Source: Cylindrodendrum hubeiense (lineage: Eukaryota; Ascomycota; Sordariomycetes; Hypocreales; Nectriaceae). From it: DNA of 33,708 nucleotides. Positions 1 to 11,307 of the stretch are shown piece after piece (the stretch's first letter is position 1; each line of letters begins with the position of its first letter). The stretch spans positions 1-33,708 of the forward strand of contig JAANBB010000426.1 in NCBI GenBank assembly GCA_014621425.1, in the 5' to 3' direction. The translations under genes were made by a program, and so were the position numbers. The notes beneath the pieces were generated by a model. It saw only the letters and a list, made by a program, of their open reading frames with translations, had not been told where the DNA came from and did no database searches.

Positions 1-74
1 TCTGTCTACAAGCTATTGTTAATACCCCTCCTAAAAGCGGGTAATTAGTTTTAAAACTAGCTACCTCACGCTTC

Positions 75-300
75 TTGAAGTTGTTTTTATTGCTATTACT
101 ATTGCTATTACTATTGCTATTATTATTATTATTACTATTATTATTGCTATTACTATTGCTATTGCTATTGCTATTGCTATTGCCATTGCTATTATTATTG
201 CTATTGTTATTATTATTGCTATTGCTATTGTTATTGCTATTGCCTCCTGGATTTGGGTCTGAGTCTGAGTCATTCTCCTTATCACTATCCGAGTCATACT
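75..300 (-). repeat. Asn/Ser-encoding low-complexity tract with acidic flank
   Basis: Imperfect TAT/TGC/TAC triplet repeat at 90-245. On the plus strand it reads as poly-Leu, which I regard as an artefact. On the minus strand one frame reads an acidic Asp-Ser stretch (rc of about 250-298, of the form DSDSDKENDSDSD), then Pro-Asn-Pro-Gly-Gly, then a long alternating Asn-Ser tract. An acidic stretch running into an Asn/Ser linker is typical of real protein low-complexity sequence, so this is probably a remnant of a minus-strand coding region. Confidence 0.5.
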
Positions 301-534
301 AGATATCTTGGAAGAAATAGTCAAATATTAAGATATGGCTATACTATAAGAAACCAGTGAGAAAGTGGGTGTATAAGTGATATAATATCCACCTCTTAAT
401 CTTATATGGGATAGTAAGAATGGCTATGAAGTGGAATAATAGATTTTGGTATTGTTTATTATAAAGCTTCTATTTGAGTGAGCTAATATAGAATGTAAAG
501 ATAGTATTATTAAGTGTATCTTAGTCCGGATTAT

Positions 535-595
535 AATTATAATTATCTTTATCCTTATCCTTATTACTATTGCTATTACCGCTACTATAATAAAC
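535..595 (-). repeat. Second Asn/Ser and Lys/Asp low-complexity remnant
   Basis: The minus strand has an open stretch reading Ser-Gly-Asn-Ser-Asn-Ser-Asn followed by Lys-Asp repeats and Asn-Tyr repeats. It has the same style as the tract at 75-300 and may come from the same mutated minus-strand gene or element. Confidence 0.35.
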
Positions 596-1182
596 CTTAG
601 TGGTGATGAGAATATTAAACTGATATATTATCATTTCAAATACGTCCTATTATCTGTCTATAAACTAGATACTATACTCAGCCCTGGTTCTTTTATGTCT
701 GAGTGGCCAGATCCGGGTATAATAATAGAGATATTATTACTAGTATGACCTATACCGGTCTATTAATACAATCTCCTATTTCTGGCTAAATAGTTTATTT
801 AATAACTGAGATAGATTAATACTGGACAGTTATTTGAGTATGTTTTCTAGTACCTGATCAAGCCATTCTATATATCTTGTTAACTCCTAGTTAAAGTTAG
901 TGATGAGTTATTATAGCTGTCAGTTAGCTTTAATCTCCTCCTTATATTATAGCTATTTCTCTACTATCTTAGGGCTTAGTAATTAACTAGCCGTATAGAG
1001 TATCTTCCTATCCTTCCCCTATAGATAGGTGGCTCACTTTATAAACTTGACCTATATTAACTTATTATTCATATTACCTAATACCTTGATATTTATCTGT
1101 TACTTCTCCTCTACCTTGGCCAATCACTACTCATAAATAAGTATAATCTTTATAAGTTCTCGAACTGTCCTCTATCCTCCAC

Positions 1183-1285
1183 TCACTCTCTTATTCTCAC
1201 TATTATCCTCGTTATTCTTACTATCCTCATTATACTTGCTATCCTCGCTATCCTCCTCACTATAATAGCTTTCATTACTATCCCT
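1183..1285 (-). pseudogene. Acidic Asp/Glu/Ser/Asn-rich coding remnant
   Basis: One minus-strand frame stays open for about 33 codons and encodes a highly acidic run (Glu-Glu-Asp-Ser, Glu-Asp-Ser-Lys, Asn-Glu-Asp and so on) before a stop next to Gly-Gly. The codons AGT, AGC, GAT, GAG and AAT survive because few of them can be changed into stops by C-to-T or G-to-A. Only this low-complexity part is readable; the family is unknown. Confidence 0.35.
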
Positions 1286-1797
1286 AGTAAGGAGTTAGCT
1301 AGTAATAGTATCTCTTACAATCCAATACCAAACACAGGGACCTTTAAGAAATACCTAGAGTATAATAACTTTCTATCTAGACCTATCTCTAATTATCAGG
1401 CTAGTATACTTATTATAGTATATAGTTATATTATTCTAATTCTAGGTGAGAAATAGATAGTCTATATATATACACTTAAAACCCCTATATAATCTGAAGC
1501 ACTTAATTAGGTTATTATAGTTCTCGGGTAGAGAAATATTACTAGGATCCTGGAGTGACTAGATAGATTTTGTGAATATTAATATTATCTGTAGTTCTTC
1601 TCTCCTAATCTTATACTAGTTCTGGAAATGTGTCTTAATTATCTTAATACCTAATCCTATTATAATATAATATTAAAGATAGACTAAGAGCTATAATAGA
1701 GTATATACTCTAATAATCTCTTCTAGTATAAATAGTAATATCTTCTCTATTACTCTTTTCTCTATAATCTTATCTTTAAGATAGATAGACTGAGAGA

Positions 1798-1998
1798 AAG
1801 GGGGGGGAGGAAGGAATAATATAATTTAGAATACTAGAAGTTAAAAGCCTTATATTTTAACAGAGAATATTTAAAATTAGAATAAAAGTATTATAGGAAA
1901 GAGAGATAAAAAATTGAGGAAGATAATAGAAAAAAGGAGAATAAGAAACTAAAAAGAGAGGAAGAGAAGGAGAGAGAAAAGGAAAAAAGAGATTATTA
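1798..1998 (+). repeat. Purine-rich tract, possible Lys/Glu-rich coding remnant
   Basis: The stretch starts with a run of eight G and continues as almost pure A/G to 1988. In one plus frame 1915-1998 reads as a Lys/Glu/Arg-rich charged segment. Charged C-terminal segments of this kind occur in several fungal DNA transposases, but no catalytic motif is visible, so the origin is not assigned. Confidence 0.35.
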
Positions 1999-2335
1999 AG
2001 CTAATACTTTTAACTTCAAAACCTAAGCTTATCTATATAAAAGAAAAGAAATAGCAAGTTATTATCAGGTAATAAACCATAGAGCTAATAGGGACTTAAA
2101 TACCTTACTTAGATTTAGTATTTAGACTAATTACTAATCTTATTTTACATGAAGTTCATTTTATATAAATCTTACCCCTGCTATCCTATATACTCTCTAA
2201 TTTCACTTATAACTTAACCCTTAATAACCCTAGATTTGCCTGTTCACACTAAACGGGATATGGACTGGTGGACAGGGTACTTTACTAACTATTAGCTATA
2301 CTTTTATATGATCTATTATACTTGATCTGATATTC

Positions 2336-2482
2336 ACTTCTATTCTTGGACTATATCTTATATCTTTTGTAAATCCTCCTCTCTGAATTGGTAATCGGGT
2401 TTAGTACTGTTATCAATCCCTTTCTCCTCCCCTTCTTTCTCCTCTCTCTCCTTCCCTTTCTCCTCCCCTCCCTTCTCTTCCT
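2336..2482 (-). pseudogene. Polypyrimidine tract over a decayed charged ORF
   Basis: 2404-2482 is nearly pure C/T. On the minus strand it encodes a Glu/Lys/Arg/Gly-rich segment that continues in frame into normal-looking protein sequence (about 2360-2410, including KPDYQFREEDLQKI) before a TAA and further open codons. The coherent reading across low-complexity and ordinary sequence argues for a real former coding region on the minus strand. No family recognised. Confidence 0.4.
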
Positions 2483-4124
2483 ATATAATACCTTAGCCTA
2501 GTAATTAGCTCCTAGTTTATTATTACTCTACCTATCTAGCTATAACTATACCTTATTACTTCTCTCTCTCTTTTACTTACTATTACTATTACTAAACTTC
2601 CCTCTATAGTTTCTTATCTTCTACTTCTTATTCCTATAGTTCCCTCTACTCACTTTCCCCCTCCTACTCTAGCTGACTTATAATCTTATTAGCCTATAAA
2701 AACACATTATACTAATCTGTCCCTTTTATAATACCCTATATTTATTACTAAAAGTCTAGTATAAGCTACATATACTATACTAATAGCTTCCCTACTTCCC
2801 ACAGTAAATACTAATAAATTATCTTAATTTACCTTATTCTCTAGAAATCCTTATAGTATAATATAATAAAAAATAGTATAGACCTGTGTATATATATGTT
2901 ATGTAAGTCTCTATATATTGTATTATATATCCAGATCTATATTATCTTCGTGGTATATACTGGGAATCTGCTAAATATTATTATTAATATCTAAAGTATT
3001 TCTTATAATTCCTTTATCTTCTATCTATAAGTCTATATTATTTTGATTTTATATAGGTATATATTATCTATTCTACCTACTTCACTTATTCTATCTAAAA
3101 CCCACTCCTTCTATTATTTCTTTAATTTTAATATTTATTTTAATATCTAATCCTTTTTACGAATAATCTAATTATTATACTTATCCTGCAAAAATAAATA
3201 GCTGATATGAGTTTTACTATAATTATCCTCTATCTTTAATTACTTAATTTTAGGTAATATCTCTATATAATTATTCCTAATTATTATTAATTTATATAAT
3301 ATTAATCTAGCTTCCTATATAAGTATATATATTATCTCTAATAACTAGCTTATTATAATATAAATAGAGTGATATATAATTATATTATCTTGTTAGTTAA
3401 TAGTATTACTTATAGTTATTCTATACTAGATCTTTATCCTATATGTTTATATATTATATATTTAATTTATTAATATTAGCTTTAAATTATCCCTTTCTGA
3501 TATATATGTTATAAAGTGATATAACTTCCTCTATATAATCTGATATATACCTTCTACCTCCTCGTATACTTATTCTTCTTCTATTACCTTTATTTTCTCT
3601 ATTACTTTATTCTCGCATTCTAGATATAACTAGTATAAAACTAGTATTCGCGTTACTTTAATTATACTCGAGTACTTAAGAGTATACTTAGCTAGCTTAA
3701 TCTATTTACCCTTACTATTAATGTCTATAATAGCTAGCCTGTTTAATAATATATTATTATAATAGCTTTATTTAAACTGATAATTAAGTATATTAATAAG
3801 TATATTTAAGTATAGCTATTCTATCTTTTTATTATCTAGTCTTTTTTACTATACTAACCCCACTATAATCTCCTTAATAATACTTTTAAAGTTATCTAAT
3901 ATATTATCTTATTATATTATTAGTCTATATAATAGCCTTTTATTTTCCTCTTAGTTCTCTATCTATTACTAAATATACACTAATATCCTTTAATATCTTT
4001 TATATTATACTTATAATTTGTCTTTTAATTAATTATCAAATAGCTTACCCAGCTTAATATAAATATCCTTCTATTTAATCTGGTATAGTATAGCTAACCT
4101 GACTATTCTCTATATAGATATAGT

Positions 4125-4240
4125 TCGTGCTCGGTTAGTTACTTATTTAAATACCTTACATATAATCTATAGTATTAGTTTATTATCCTTAATAGGGACT
4201 ATAAATAATAATAATTCCTTTTTCACTTTAAATTATTATA
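4125..4240 (+). repeat. Dispersed AT-rich repeat, copy 1
   Basis: Contains the word series TTAGTTACTTATTTAAATAC, then TTACATATAATCTATAGTAT and TAGTTTATTATCCTTAAT, also found with substitutions at 5088-5155 and 5551-5645. The part after the shared core (ATAATAATAATTCCTTTTTCAC) resembles the tail of copy 3. Confidence 0.55.
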
Positions 4241-5087
4241 AGTAATTATCCTATCCTATTCTCTCTACCTATATATTTAGTTCTTTCTTTTTATCTATCA
4301 CTTTGATCTTCTCCTCTTCTATAATATTAAATCTGTTAACCTATCCCCGGTATATTCTTATTAATTGTTCTATCATACTCTCTATTAGCCTGAGTACTTA
4401 ATATTATTTAACTAATAATTTAATAACCCTCCCTATCTTAAACTATTAACTAGCTTTACAATTCTTAAAAAATTATTAGTAATATATACCCTCTCTCTAT
4501 AGAACTATACATAACTCCTTTAATTTCTCTTTAATATTACTATCCTTCTTCTAATTATTTTCCTATATATATTTATTATAATAGTACTGTTAGATATTAC
4601 ACTTAGTTCTGATATAATAATCGTAAATATAATACTGTAATATATTCATTTTCGGGGATTTAATATATAGAATTAGATTAGTTATTAGTAATAGAAATAG
4701 AAAGTTATCTAATCCGGTCTGACTATAAATAATTCCTAGGATAATATCTATTATTATAATAATTATATTAACCTTCTCTTCTAAAGATCGCTTTATATTT
4801 CCTCTAGATATAACTTTAAACCTTATTAGTAATATATATAACCTTATAAACCTTATAAATAATAATAGGAAACTCTAGGATATAGATAAATAGTTCTATA
4901 GTATAAATAAGGTATATATATAGAAAAATAAAATAATTTTAATTGCTTATAATTGAAAAAAAGATCGAGTTTAATTAGTAATATTCAAAGTTATATTATT
5001 CTCTATTATAGGGGATAAAAAGCTAGAGTATAATAGTATTCTTTTTCTCTTTATTAGTCTAGATATTAACTTAACTTAAATATAATT

Positions 5088-5155
5088 TGTACTTAATTAG
5101 CTATTCATTCAAATACCTTATATATAATCTATAATACTAGTTTATTATCCTTAAT
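5088..5155 (+). repeat. Dispersed AT-rich repeat, copy 2
   Basis: A second copy of the core seen at 4125-4240, beginning at the ACTTAATTAGC word and ending at TTATCCTTAAT. It diverges from the other two copies straight afterwards, so the shared part here is only about 65 bp. Confidence 0.55.
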
Positions 5156-5315
5156 TTCTTTCTTCTCTCTCCTCCTATTTAACTATCTCTATACTAACTA
5201 ATCCTAATTAATTAGTATCTCCCTCTCCTTTCCTTTCCTTTCCTCTCTTTATTATAGTAACTATATATAATAATATTATAGTATAATTTTAATAGCTTAT
5301 AATTAAATTCCTTTC

Positions 5316-5500
5316 AACTCCTAGCTTTCTAAATTCTTCTATTTCTTCTCTTTCTTTTTAACTCCTAGCTTTTTATATTCTTCTATTTCTCTTTCTTTTT
5401 AACTCCTAGCTTTCTATATTCTTCTATTTCTCCTCTTTCTTTTCAATACCTAGCTTTCTATATTCTTCTATTTCTATTTCTTTTTAACTCTTAGTATTTA
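5316..5500 (+). repeat. Tandem repeat, four units of alternating 44 and 41 nt
   Basis: Units start at 5316, 5360, 5401 and 5445, each with AACTCCTAGC or a close variant followed by a TTCTATTTC-rich stretch. Lengths by hand are 44, 41, 44 and 41 nt, and a partial fifth unit begins at 5486. The 3-nt length difference sits in the TTTCTTCTCTTTC part. The alternation suggests a two-unit (85-nt) block was duplicated. Pyrimidine-rich units with few CA dinucleotides would be little affected by RIP, which may be why they remain recognisable. Confidence 0.8.
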
Positions 5501-5550
5501 ATCTAGAATAATATAGCCAATCTAATAGTATTTTATATTAATATTACTTA

Positions 5551-5645
5551 TACTTAATTAGCTACTCACTTAAATACCTCATATATAATTTATAACACTA
5601 GCTTATTATCTTAGATAAGAGCTGTGAATAGTAGTAACTCCTTTT
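5551..5645 (+). repeat. Dispersed AT-rich repeat, copy 3, abutting the mutated 198-bp element
   Basis: Third copy of the repeat at 4125 and 5088, with the extension TAGTAGTAACTCCTTTTT. It ends where the 5646-5843 element starts. Either the two belong to one larger repeat unit or the element inserted beside it. Confidence 0.55.
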
Positions 5646-5843
5646 TAGGGTAGTTAATAAAATCTACTAAGATAGCATAGACTATTATATTAGAAACAAG
5701 CCCTATTTTATGTTTTTGGAAACATAATCAATCTAGAAACAGAGCCCATTCCAATTCACGGGAATTATATAGGATTTTTAGAACTATAATTAATCTAAAA
5801 CCGGGAACAGGTCCTGTTCCTAACTTTAATTATAGAGTAGAAG
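5646..5843 (+). repeat. Mutated (RIP-type) copy of the 9551-9748 element
   Basis: Ungapped alignment to 9551-9748 at a constant offset of 3905. I count 46 differences in 198 positions. Nineteen are C-to-T and 24 are G-to-A going from the 9551 copy to this one. The other three are one T-to-C, one A-to-G and one A-to-C. Homology stops at the shared AGTAGAAG. Lack of indels with a one-directional transition spectrum is what RIP or cytosine deamination leaves. Confidence 0.93.
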
Positions 5844-8800
5844 AACTATTTATAATATAAAGTGAGAATTAAAGTAAGAATAAGATACTATTAGACTATA
5901 TATCTATTTCTCTACCTACTTCAAATTAGCTACTAGCTTTATAATTTGTGAAAAATTATTAGCAAGATATACTTACTATCTAAGGTATTATTTAAGGTAG
6001 CTGAGCTTTTTATTTTATATTATTTCCTTTCTTCTAATTATTTTACTAATTATATATATCTTGATAATATTTTTATATAGACCTGAGTATTTAAGTTATA
6101 TATCTATATATATTATATTATATTAAACTGTGTTTTAGTAACTTGATAAATAAAATTAATTTAGTCTCTAATATAGGAAAGTAAAAATTTCAAAGATTAT
6201 CTTAATTTCTAAGAATTACAGGAATATTACAGACTTAAGAACCTATATCTTATCTCTAGCTCACTATGAAATTATATTAATATTTTACTTAATAAAGATA
6301 ACTCTCTATTTTATTAATTATAACTTTATACTTATAGTCAATATATACTATCAAATTAAACTATACTAAATATATAAATAAGCTAATTATAATAATAAGC
6401 TTATCCTCAAACAAATTTATAGAGTTCTCTAATAAAATATAATAGATTATATAGAATGTAATAACTAGCTCCTAATCAATTTAAACTATAAATATATTAT
6501 CTATAGACTATATTATCTTATTACTATCTTAATCTGAAATCCCTACATTAATCCCCTAACACTAGCACTTTCTGGGGAAATATATTAATAACATTAATAA
6601 TAAGGTTTAATTATTTAGTCACTTTTATAGACTTACTTAAATATTTATTTCAGTATTATAGTCCTTATTAGGAATAAGAATATAGCTAGACTCTTCTTAA
6701 TCTTCTATTCTCAAGAATACATACCACTCTTCTAAAACCTTAGTATAAATTCACAAAAGCACTAATTATAATTAATCAGGGAATATACTATTAAGACTAT
6801 ATATAGAATATCACTATATAGGCTAATAGCCACTTTACCACATAAACACAATATCTTTTTCTATCATATCACCCATATTATTAAATTAATTAAACTTTAA
6901 TAAAGTACTACACACATACTTCTCTATAATAATAATAGATAACTAATAATATAATTAAGCTCTAATTATATATAAGATTCCAGATACTACTTTACTTAAC
7001 TTCTTAAACTTATTAGTAAATATATCTGTTATCCATAAGTTATGTCTTAATATAAGTATAAAGAGTAATATATTCATAGATTTATAATAGAAATATTTAT
7101 ATAAGATAGTATAGGTAATAAGTCTTATATATACAAGATATTAATATATTAGAAATATAACTAATTATAAGAAAAACTATATAACTTGAAACTTGTTATT
7201 TATTATAAGACAAGCTTTATAATATCGAATTATTGAAAATATTTTCATCCTGTATATTCTAATATCTTATAGATATGAAGATATATTATAGTATTTAATT
7301 ATTAGTAATTCTGGGATTCAAGCCCCTTATTCACTATCCAGTTAACACAAGACTATAAGTACTTTTAGAAATATATTATAGATATCAAGGTATGCCTATA
7401 TTACTTCAGAATCCTAAATACTTAAACTTTTATTTTAAGTCTTTAATAACCTATTAACTAGAGAAGTATATACTCTTATAAAGATTTCTAAATATATATT
7501 GGCAAGCCTATTAATCAGATTAGCTATAAAAGAGTATCTAACTATTAATATTAATAGCCTATCTCAAATAACACCGAGATCAGGATTAGCTAATTCCTAC
7601 TTATATATAAACCACTGGCATTAAATAATAGCTTGTCTTAATACCTCGCGGGAAAGACCACGAAAACTATTTATTATTAAGTATAAATACCTATCCTATA
7701 AAAACACTTAATCATTCTCACTCTAATAGAAATAATACACTAGTCCTTCAGCTTAATAGAGAGCACGGCCATAAGCTAAAAGGCTTAGAAACTCACTAAG
7801 AGGGGATATTATACTATTATATATCTTCTCCGCGTAAATAGTATTTAAGGTTTTCAGCTAATTAAAAAGTGGTCTAGTAAGAAGCTCAGTATATAAATAA
7901 GGAAATTATAGCAGTACTATCTTGAGAATGATTAATTAAGTGTAATATATTAATACCACGAGTATTAGTATAAATTGAGCTAGTCAAAGGTATTCATTAC
8001 CATTAAATCTTAATAGGCCTTAGATAGTACTAAAGTAAATAAGTAAAGATAAACTAGATCTTCTATCTTTAAAATCTTTAATAATTATATTATAATAAAA
8101 CTAAAGTATAACATCTATATAAGGATTATTTAGCCTAGCTATAGGACTATAATATCCCTTATTTAATATTAATTTATTTTCTAATTAATCTGAATTGTCC
8201 TCAGTATATACTGGTATTTCCTTACTATCTCTTACTTTATTATTAGTATCTTCATATTTACTTTCTTTAGACTTACTAGCTAGATCTTTATTATAAGGAG
8301 ACTCTATATTAGTCTGATCTGATATTCTTTACTTGTCCTATATTAGATTAGTCTATAGTTTATTTAATATTTCACTTTACTTCCTAGATAATAATTACCC
8401 TATAATTAACCTGATCACTAATAGTAATAACTATAAAATTTAAAGCTAGAAGCACACACATTATTTAAACTCACTCCTATACTAGTACTTAAAGGAAGGT
8501 CTTATAATAAGCTTAAAAGGTACCTTATACAGTTAGTGCGGAAACCTTTCTCAGAGCTATCTTTATATACTAATATCCATATACCCCACTATATCTATAT
8601 AGTAATTAAATAAACAGTCAAGTACTATTATAATCAAAACTAATTTATACTTATCTCTAACTAAACTATATAATTCCTTTTTATTATAATCTCCTAGCTA
8701 AAATCACTAACTAGATATCCAGGGTATTTCTAAGAGTATGATAAGTATATTATAGTATACTTGGTAAAAGGTTTCCTACTAATAAGTATAGTATATCTAG

Positions 8801-9550
8801 TTTATTAATAATTCCTTTACTAGATTACTATTATCAAGGAGTCTTTTACTAGATTACCTTTCCAGATAGTCACATTCCTCAGTTAATAATTTCTAAGTAA
8901 GATCCTTAATAGAATCAGGTACTACTTATAGGAATAGGCTACTACTTACAGTCCCTTACCCTGACTGGGTATTACCTATAGAGATAATCTAAGAGTAATA
9001 AATATCATTTACCTTCTAGCTTTAGAAGGTTAGCTTATCTTTGATCTGATCCTATAATTACTGTTTTCCTTTTCTATATATTTTCCTGATTTCGAGTCTA
9101 TATGATTTCCTTATATACTATGAAAGTATCTCGAGACTTATAGACTATAGCCCACAATACTTACAGGCAGATCCTTTTTGAAGAGCTAGATGTAAATACA
9201 GTATAGACTTATCAGCTCACATAAATAACATATCAAGGTCAGGAAAAGAGAGAGAATTGATAATAGAATTAAGACCTCGATATACTAATTTGGGAACACC
9301 GTGCTTCTCCCCCAAATAACATCTAACGCGATTATCATCTATTTTTAACATATAACTACAGTATATGTAAATAATTACTAGTTCAGGGAAATTAAAATGT
9401 AAATATAATTTTTATAGTATCTATATCTGGCTTGGGGTGATTTTTTATACTATAAGAGTAATATTCAAGAGATTAATAGATATAATCTTATAATACACTT
9501 TGTCTTGCCTTGAAGAATGTCTAATAGAAGCTTTGTTCACGTCACGCTCT

Positions 9551-9748
9551 TGGGGTAGTCAATGAAGTCTACTAGGATAGCACAGGCCACCGCGTTAGGA
9601 ATGGGCCCCGTTTCGCGTTTTTGGAAACACGACCAGTCTAGGAACGGGGCCCGTTCCAATTCGCGGGAACCATGTAGGATCTTTAGAGCCATGATTGGTC
9701 TAAAACCGGGAACAGGCCCCATTCCCAAATTTAATCATAGAGTAGAAG
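9551..9748 (+). repeat. Less-mutated copy of a dispersed 198-bp element with palindromic modules
   Basis: GC-richer partner of 5646-5843. It retains 11 CpG sites, of which 9 are altered in the other copy. Flanks outside the 198 bp do not match between the copies, so this is a bounded repeat and not a long segmental duplication. It contains three near-palindromic 17-bp modules. No terminal inverted repeat or target-site duplication was obvious. It could be part of an LTR, a solo LTR or a short non-autonomous element; the sequence alone does not decide. Confidence 0.75.
9598..9725 (+). other. Three near-palindromic modules, potential hairpin
   Basis: Modules GGAATGGGCCCCGTT (9598-9612), GGAACGGGGCCCGTTCC (9641-9657) and GGAACAGGCCCCATTCC (9709-9725). 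The first and the second can pair over 15 positions (9598-9612 with 9643-9657) with one T-G wobble and a 30-nt loop. The middle module is itself nearly palindromic, and the third is a direct repeat of the first. They could be protein binding sites or an RNA structure of the element. Confidence 0.6.
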
Positions 9749-11307
9749 TACAAGTGTTACCACTATGTCCGGGTGTTTCAGACCATGAAGAAGGTCCAAG
9801 AGTCCCAGTGGTCGTTGTTTCGATGAGCGTGCTTGCTGACAGGGTGTTTGGGGTCAAAGGCAGAGCAACAGAGCCGATGTCTGGAATACACTCGGTTCCT
9901 GGTGTATGCAAGACTAAGGTAGAGAGACCCTGGGAAATATAAGCATGTGTTCGCTGACAAAGTATGAACTTGACGATGGGAGTTGATTCCCCGTACACGT
10001 GTGTTTTTGGGCCACAGCGGCTAGCCTTGACGGAAGTAGAGAACCTCGGGTACTGGACCGCACGAGAGTCCCGATAGTTCCCTGGAGCCACTAGGTTATT
10101 GACAAAGACAAGCACCGACGCAAATGACAGGAAGCGGAAAGCTACTATGTTTGCAACGCGTTAAGGTAAGAAAGTAAGGAATGAAACTTGGATGAACTGA
10201 ATGGATATGATGACCGAAACATATATAAGAGGACGAGGAGTTATTAAATATACTAAATAATGTTTTGTTGGTTCCCAAGCACGCCGCTCAAGCGCCTCCT
10301 CAGACTTTGAACTCCATTATTGCCCCTCGGCTCCGCCTCATAGCATTGCGATCTGTAGATTTCTTGTCTCCATCGATCGTAACATGATTGCAACCTGTTG
10401 GTTGCTCGTCCCGATGGAATAATCTTGCTGGTTCAGCCGCAGCATCATTGAAACCTGTTGGTTGTTTGTCTAATCGTAAGGCAGAGAGACGGGTTCTATC
10501 ATGTCATTGGTTGACGGGTATGGATCCTTCAGGTCTCCTCGCACCAGTCTCTACCAACATAAATTGTGTTGGTTGTCTTTATGTCTCACACCATGCAAGG
10601 TAGAGAATTCAGTCGCGCCATACCCTAGCAATGCGGTCGATGAATAACCTTTGACCAACCTGACCCATGTTTTTGCAATGTAACTTGATTCTCCTGAAAC
10701 ACGAAGGATTTGCGTCATATGTGTGCCTTGGAGGTATTTTTTAATTTTACTTGCTAAATTGCAGCCAATAGTAACAAGTTGTGAGGCACCTCACGATCGC
10801 AACACAATATGCATGTGCTTCCACTAAACACGGGAAGATGAACATGTGCCTAAACGAGGTATCTAAACTACAATGTGCATGGATAGGCGGCTATGGTCTA
10901 AGTGAAACCTAGGCAGGAGGCACTGCCCTACCACACATAGGACATGATCCGCATATTAATATGTATTCCGTAGGATTTGCTAATTGTCGAACATATACGT
11001 ATGCTCGGTTCATAATCGCTCAGTGGACTTGATCTATGCCCAAATCATACAGCTCTAGCCCGTTACCAAAACCAGCAAGGCGCAGCGGATTTAGCGTGAT
11101 GAGCAGACCATCCTCGCACGCGCTATCCGTAGAAGGGAAGTGGCGGGGGCAGACATGTTTCATGTGGGCCGCCATAGCTGGACCAACAAACAACTCATGC
11201 TTAAAAGGATGCACGAGATTTCTTCCTTGTCTCAGAGTTCCTTCAACCATCATCCATAATCCATCATCTCTTTTTCTTTGGCCTCCCTCACATAGAAAAG
11301 ATATCAC
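9749..11307. other. Region without a recognisable gene
   Basis: Normal composition but only short overlapping ORFs on both strands, none with a recognisable domain or consistent splice sites. A TATATAAG word lies at 10211-10218 and a weak direct repeat at 10384-10585. This may be long intergenic DNA or the remains of a repeat. Confidence 0.6.
10384..10585 (+). repeat. Imperfect direct repeat around CTGTTGGTTG
   Basis: The words ATTGCAACCTGTTGGTTGCT (about 10386-10405) and ATTGAAACCTGTTGGTTGTT (about 10447-10466) match except at two positions and lie about 61 nt apart. A weaker third copy with TGTGTTGGTTGTCT is near 10565. Possibly remnants of a tandem repeat with a 61-nt period; function unknown. 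Confidence 0.45.

Larger units (their letters stand above)
1..9535. repeat. AT-rich, RIP-type mutated block without intact genes
   Basis: About 9.5 kb of very AT-rich DNA in which TA-containing words dominate and CA/TG and CG dinucleotides look strongly depleted by eye, while CT, TC and CC persist. All frames are broken by many TAA/TAG codons and no ORF of credible composition survives. This is the appearance of fungal AT-rich blocks built from transposon copies after repeat-induced point mutation. The best internal proof is the paired copy at 5646-5843 and 9551-9748. Composition changes over roughly 9160-9540 and is normal after that. I could not identify the original element: no reverse transcriptase, DDE or helicase motif is readable. 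Sub-features that stand out are listed separately. Confidence 0.85.

Noticed and set aside
75..302. Poly-leucine ORF on the plus strand
   Set aside because: It is the opposite-strand reading of a triplet repeat whose minus-strand frame gives a believable acidic and Asn/Ser-rich sequence; no real protein is nearly pure Leu.
9562..10115. Two overlapping 126-codon ORFs on opposite strands
   Set aside because: They start inside the dispersed 198-bp element, overlap each other, and show no domain or coding-like composition.
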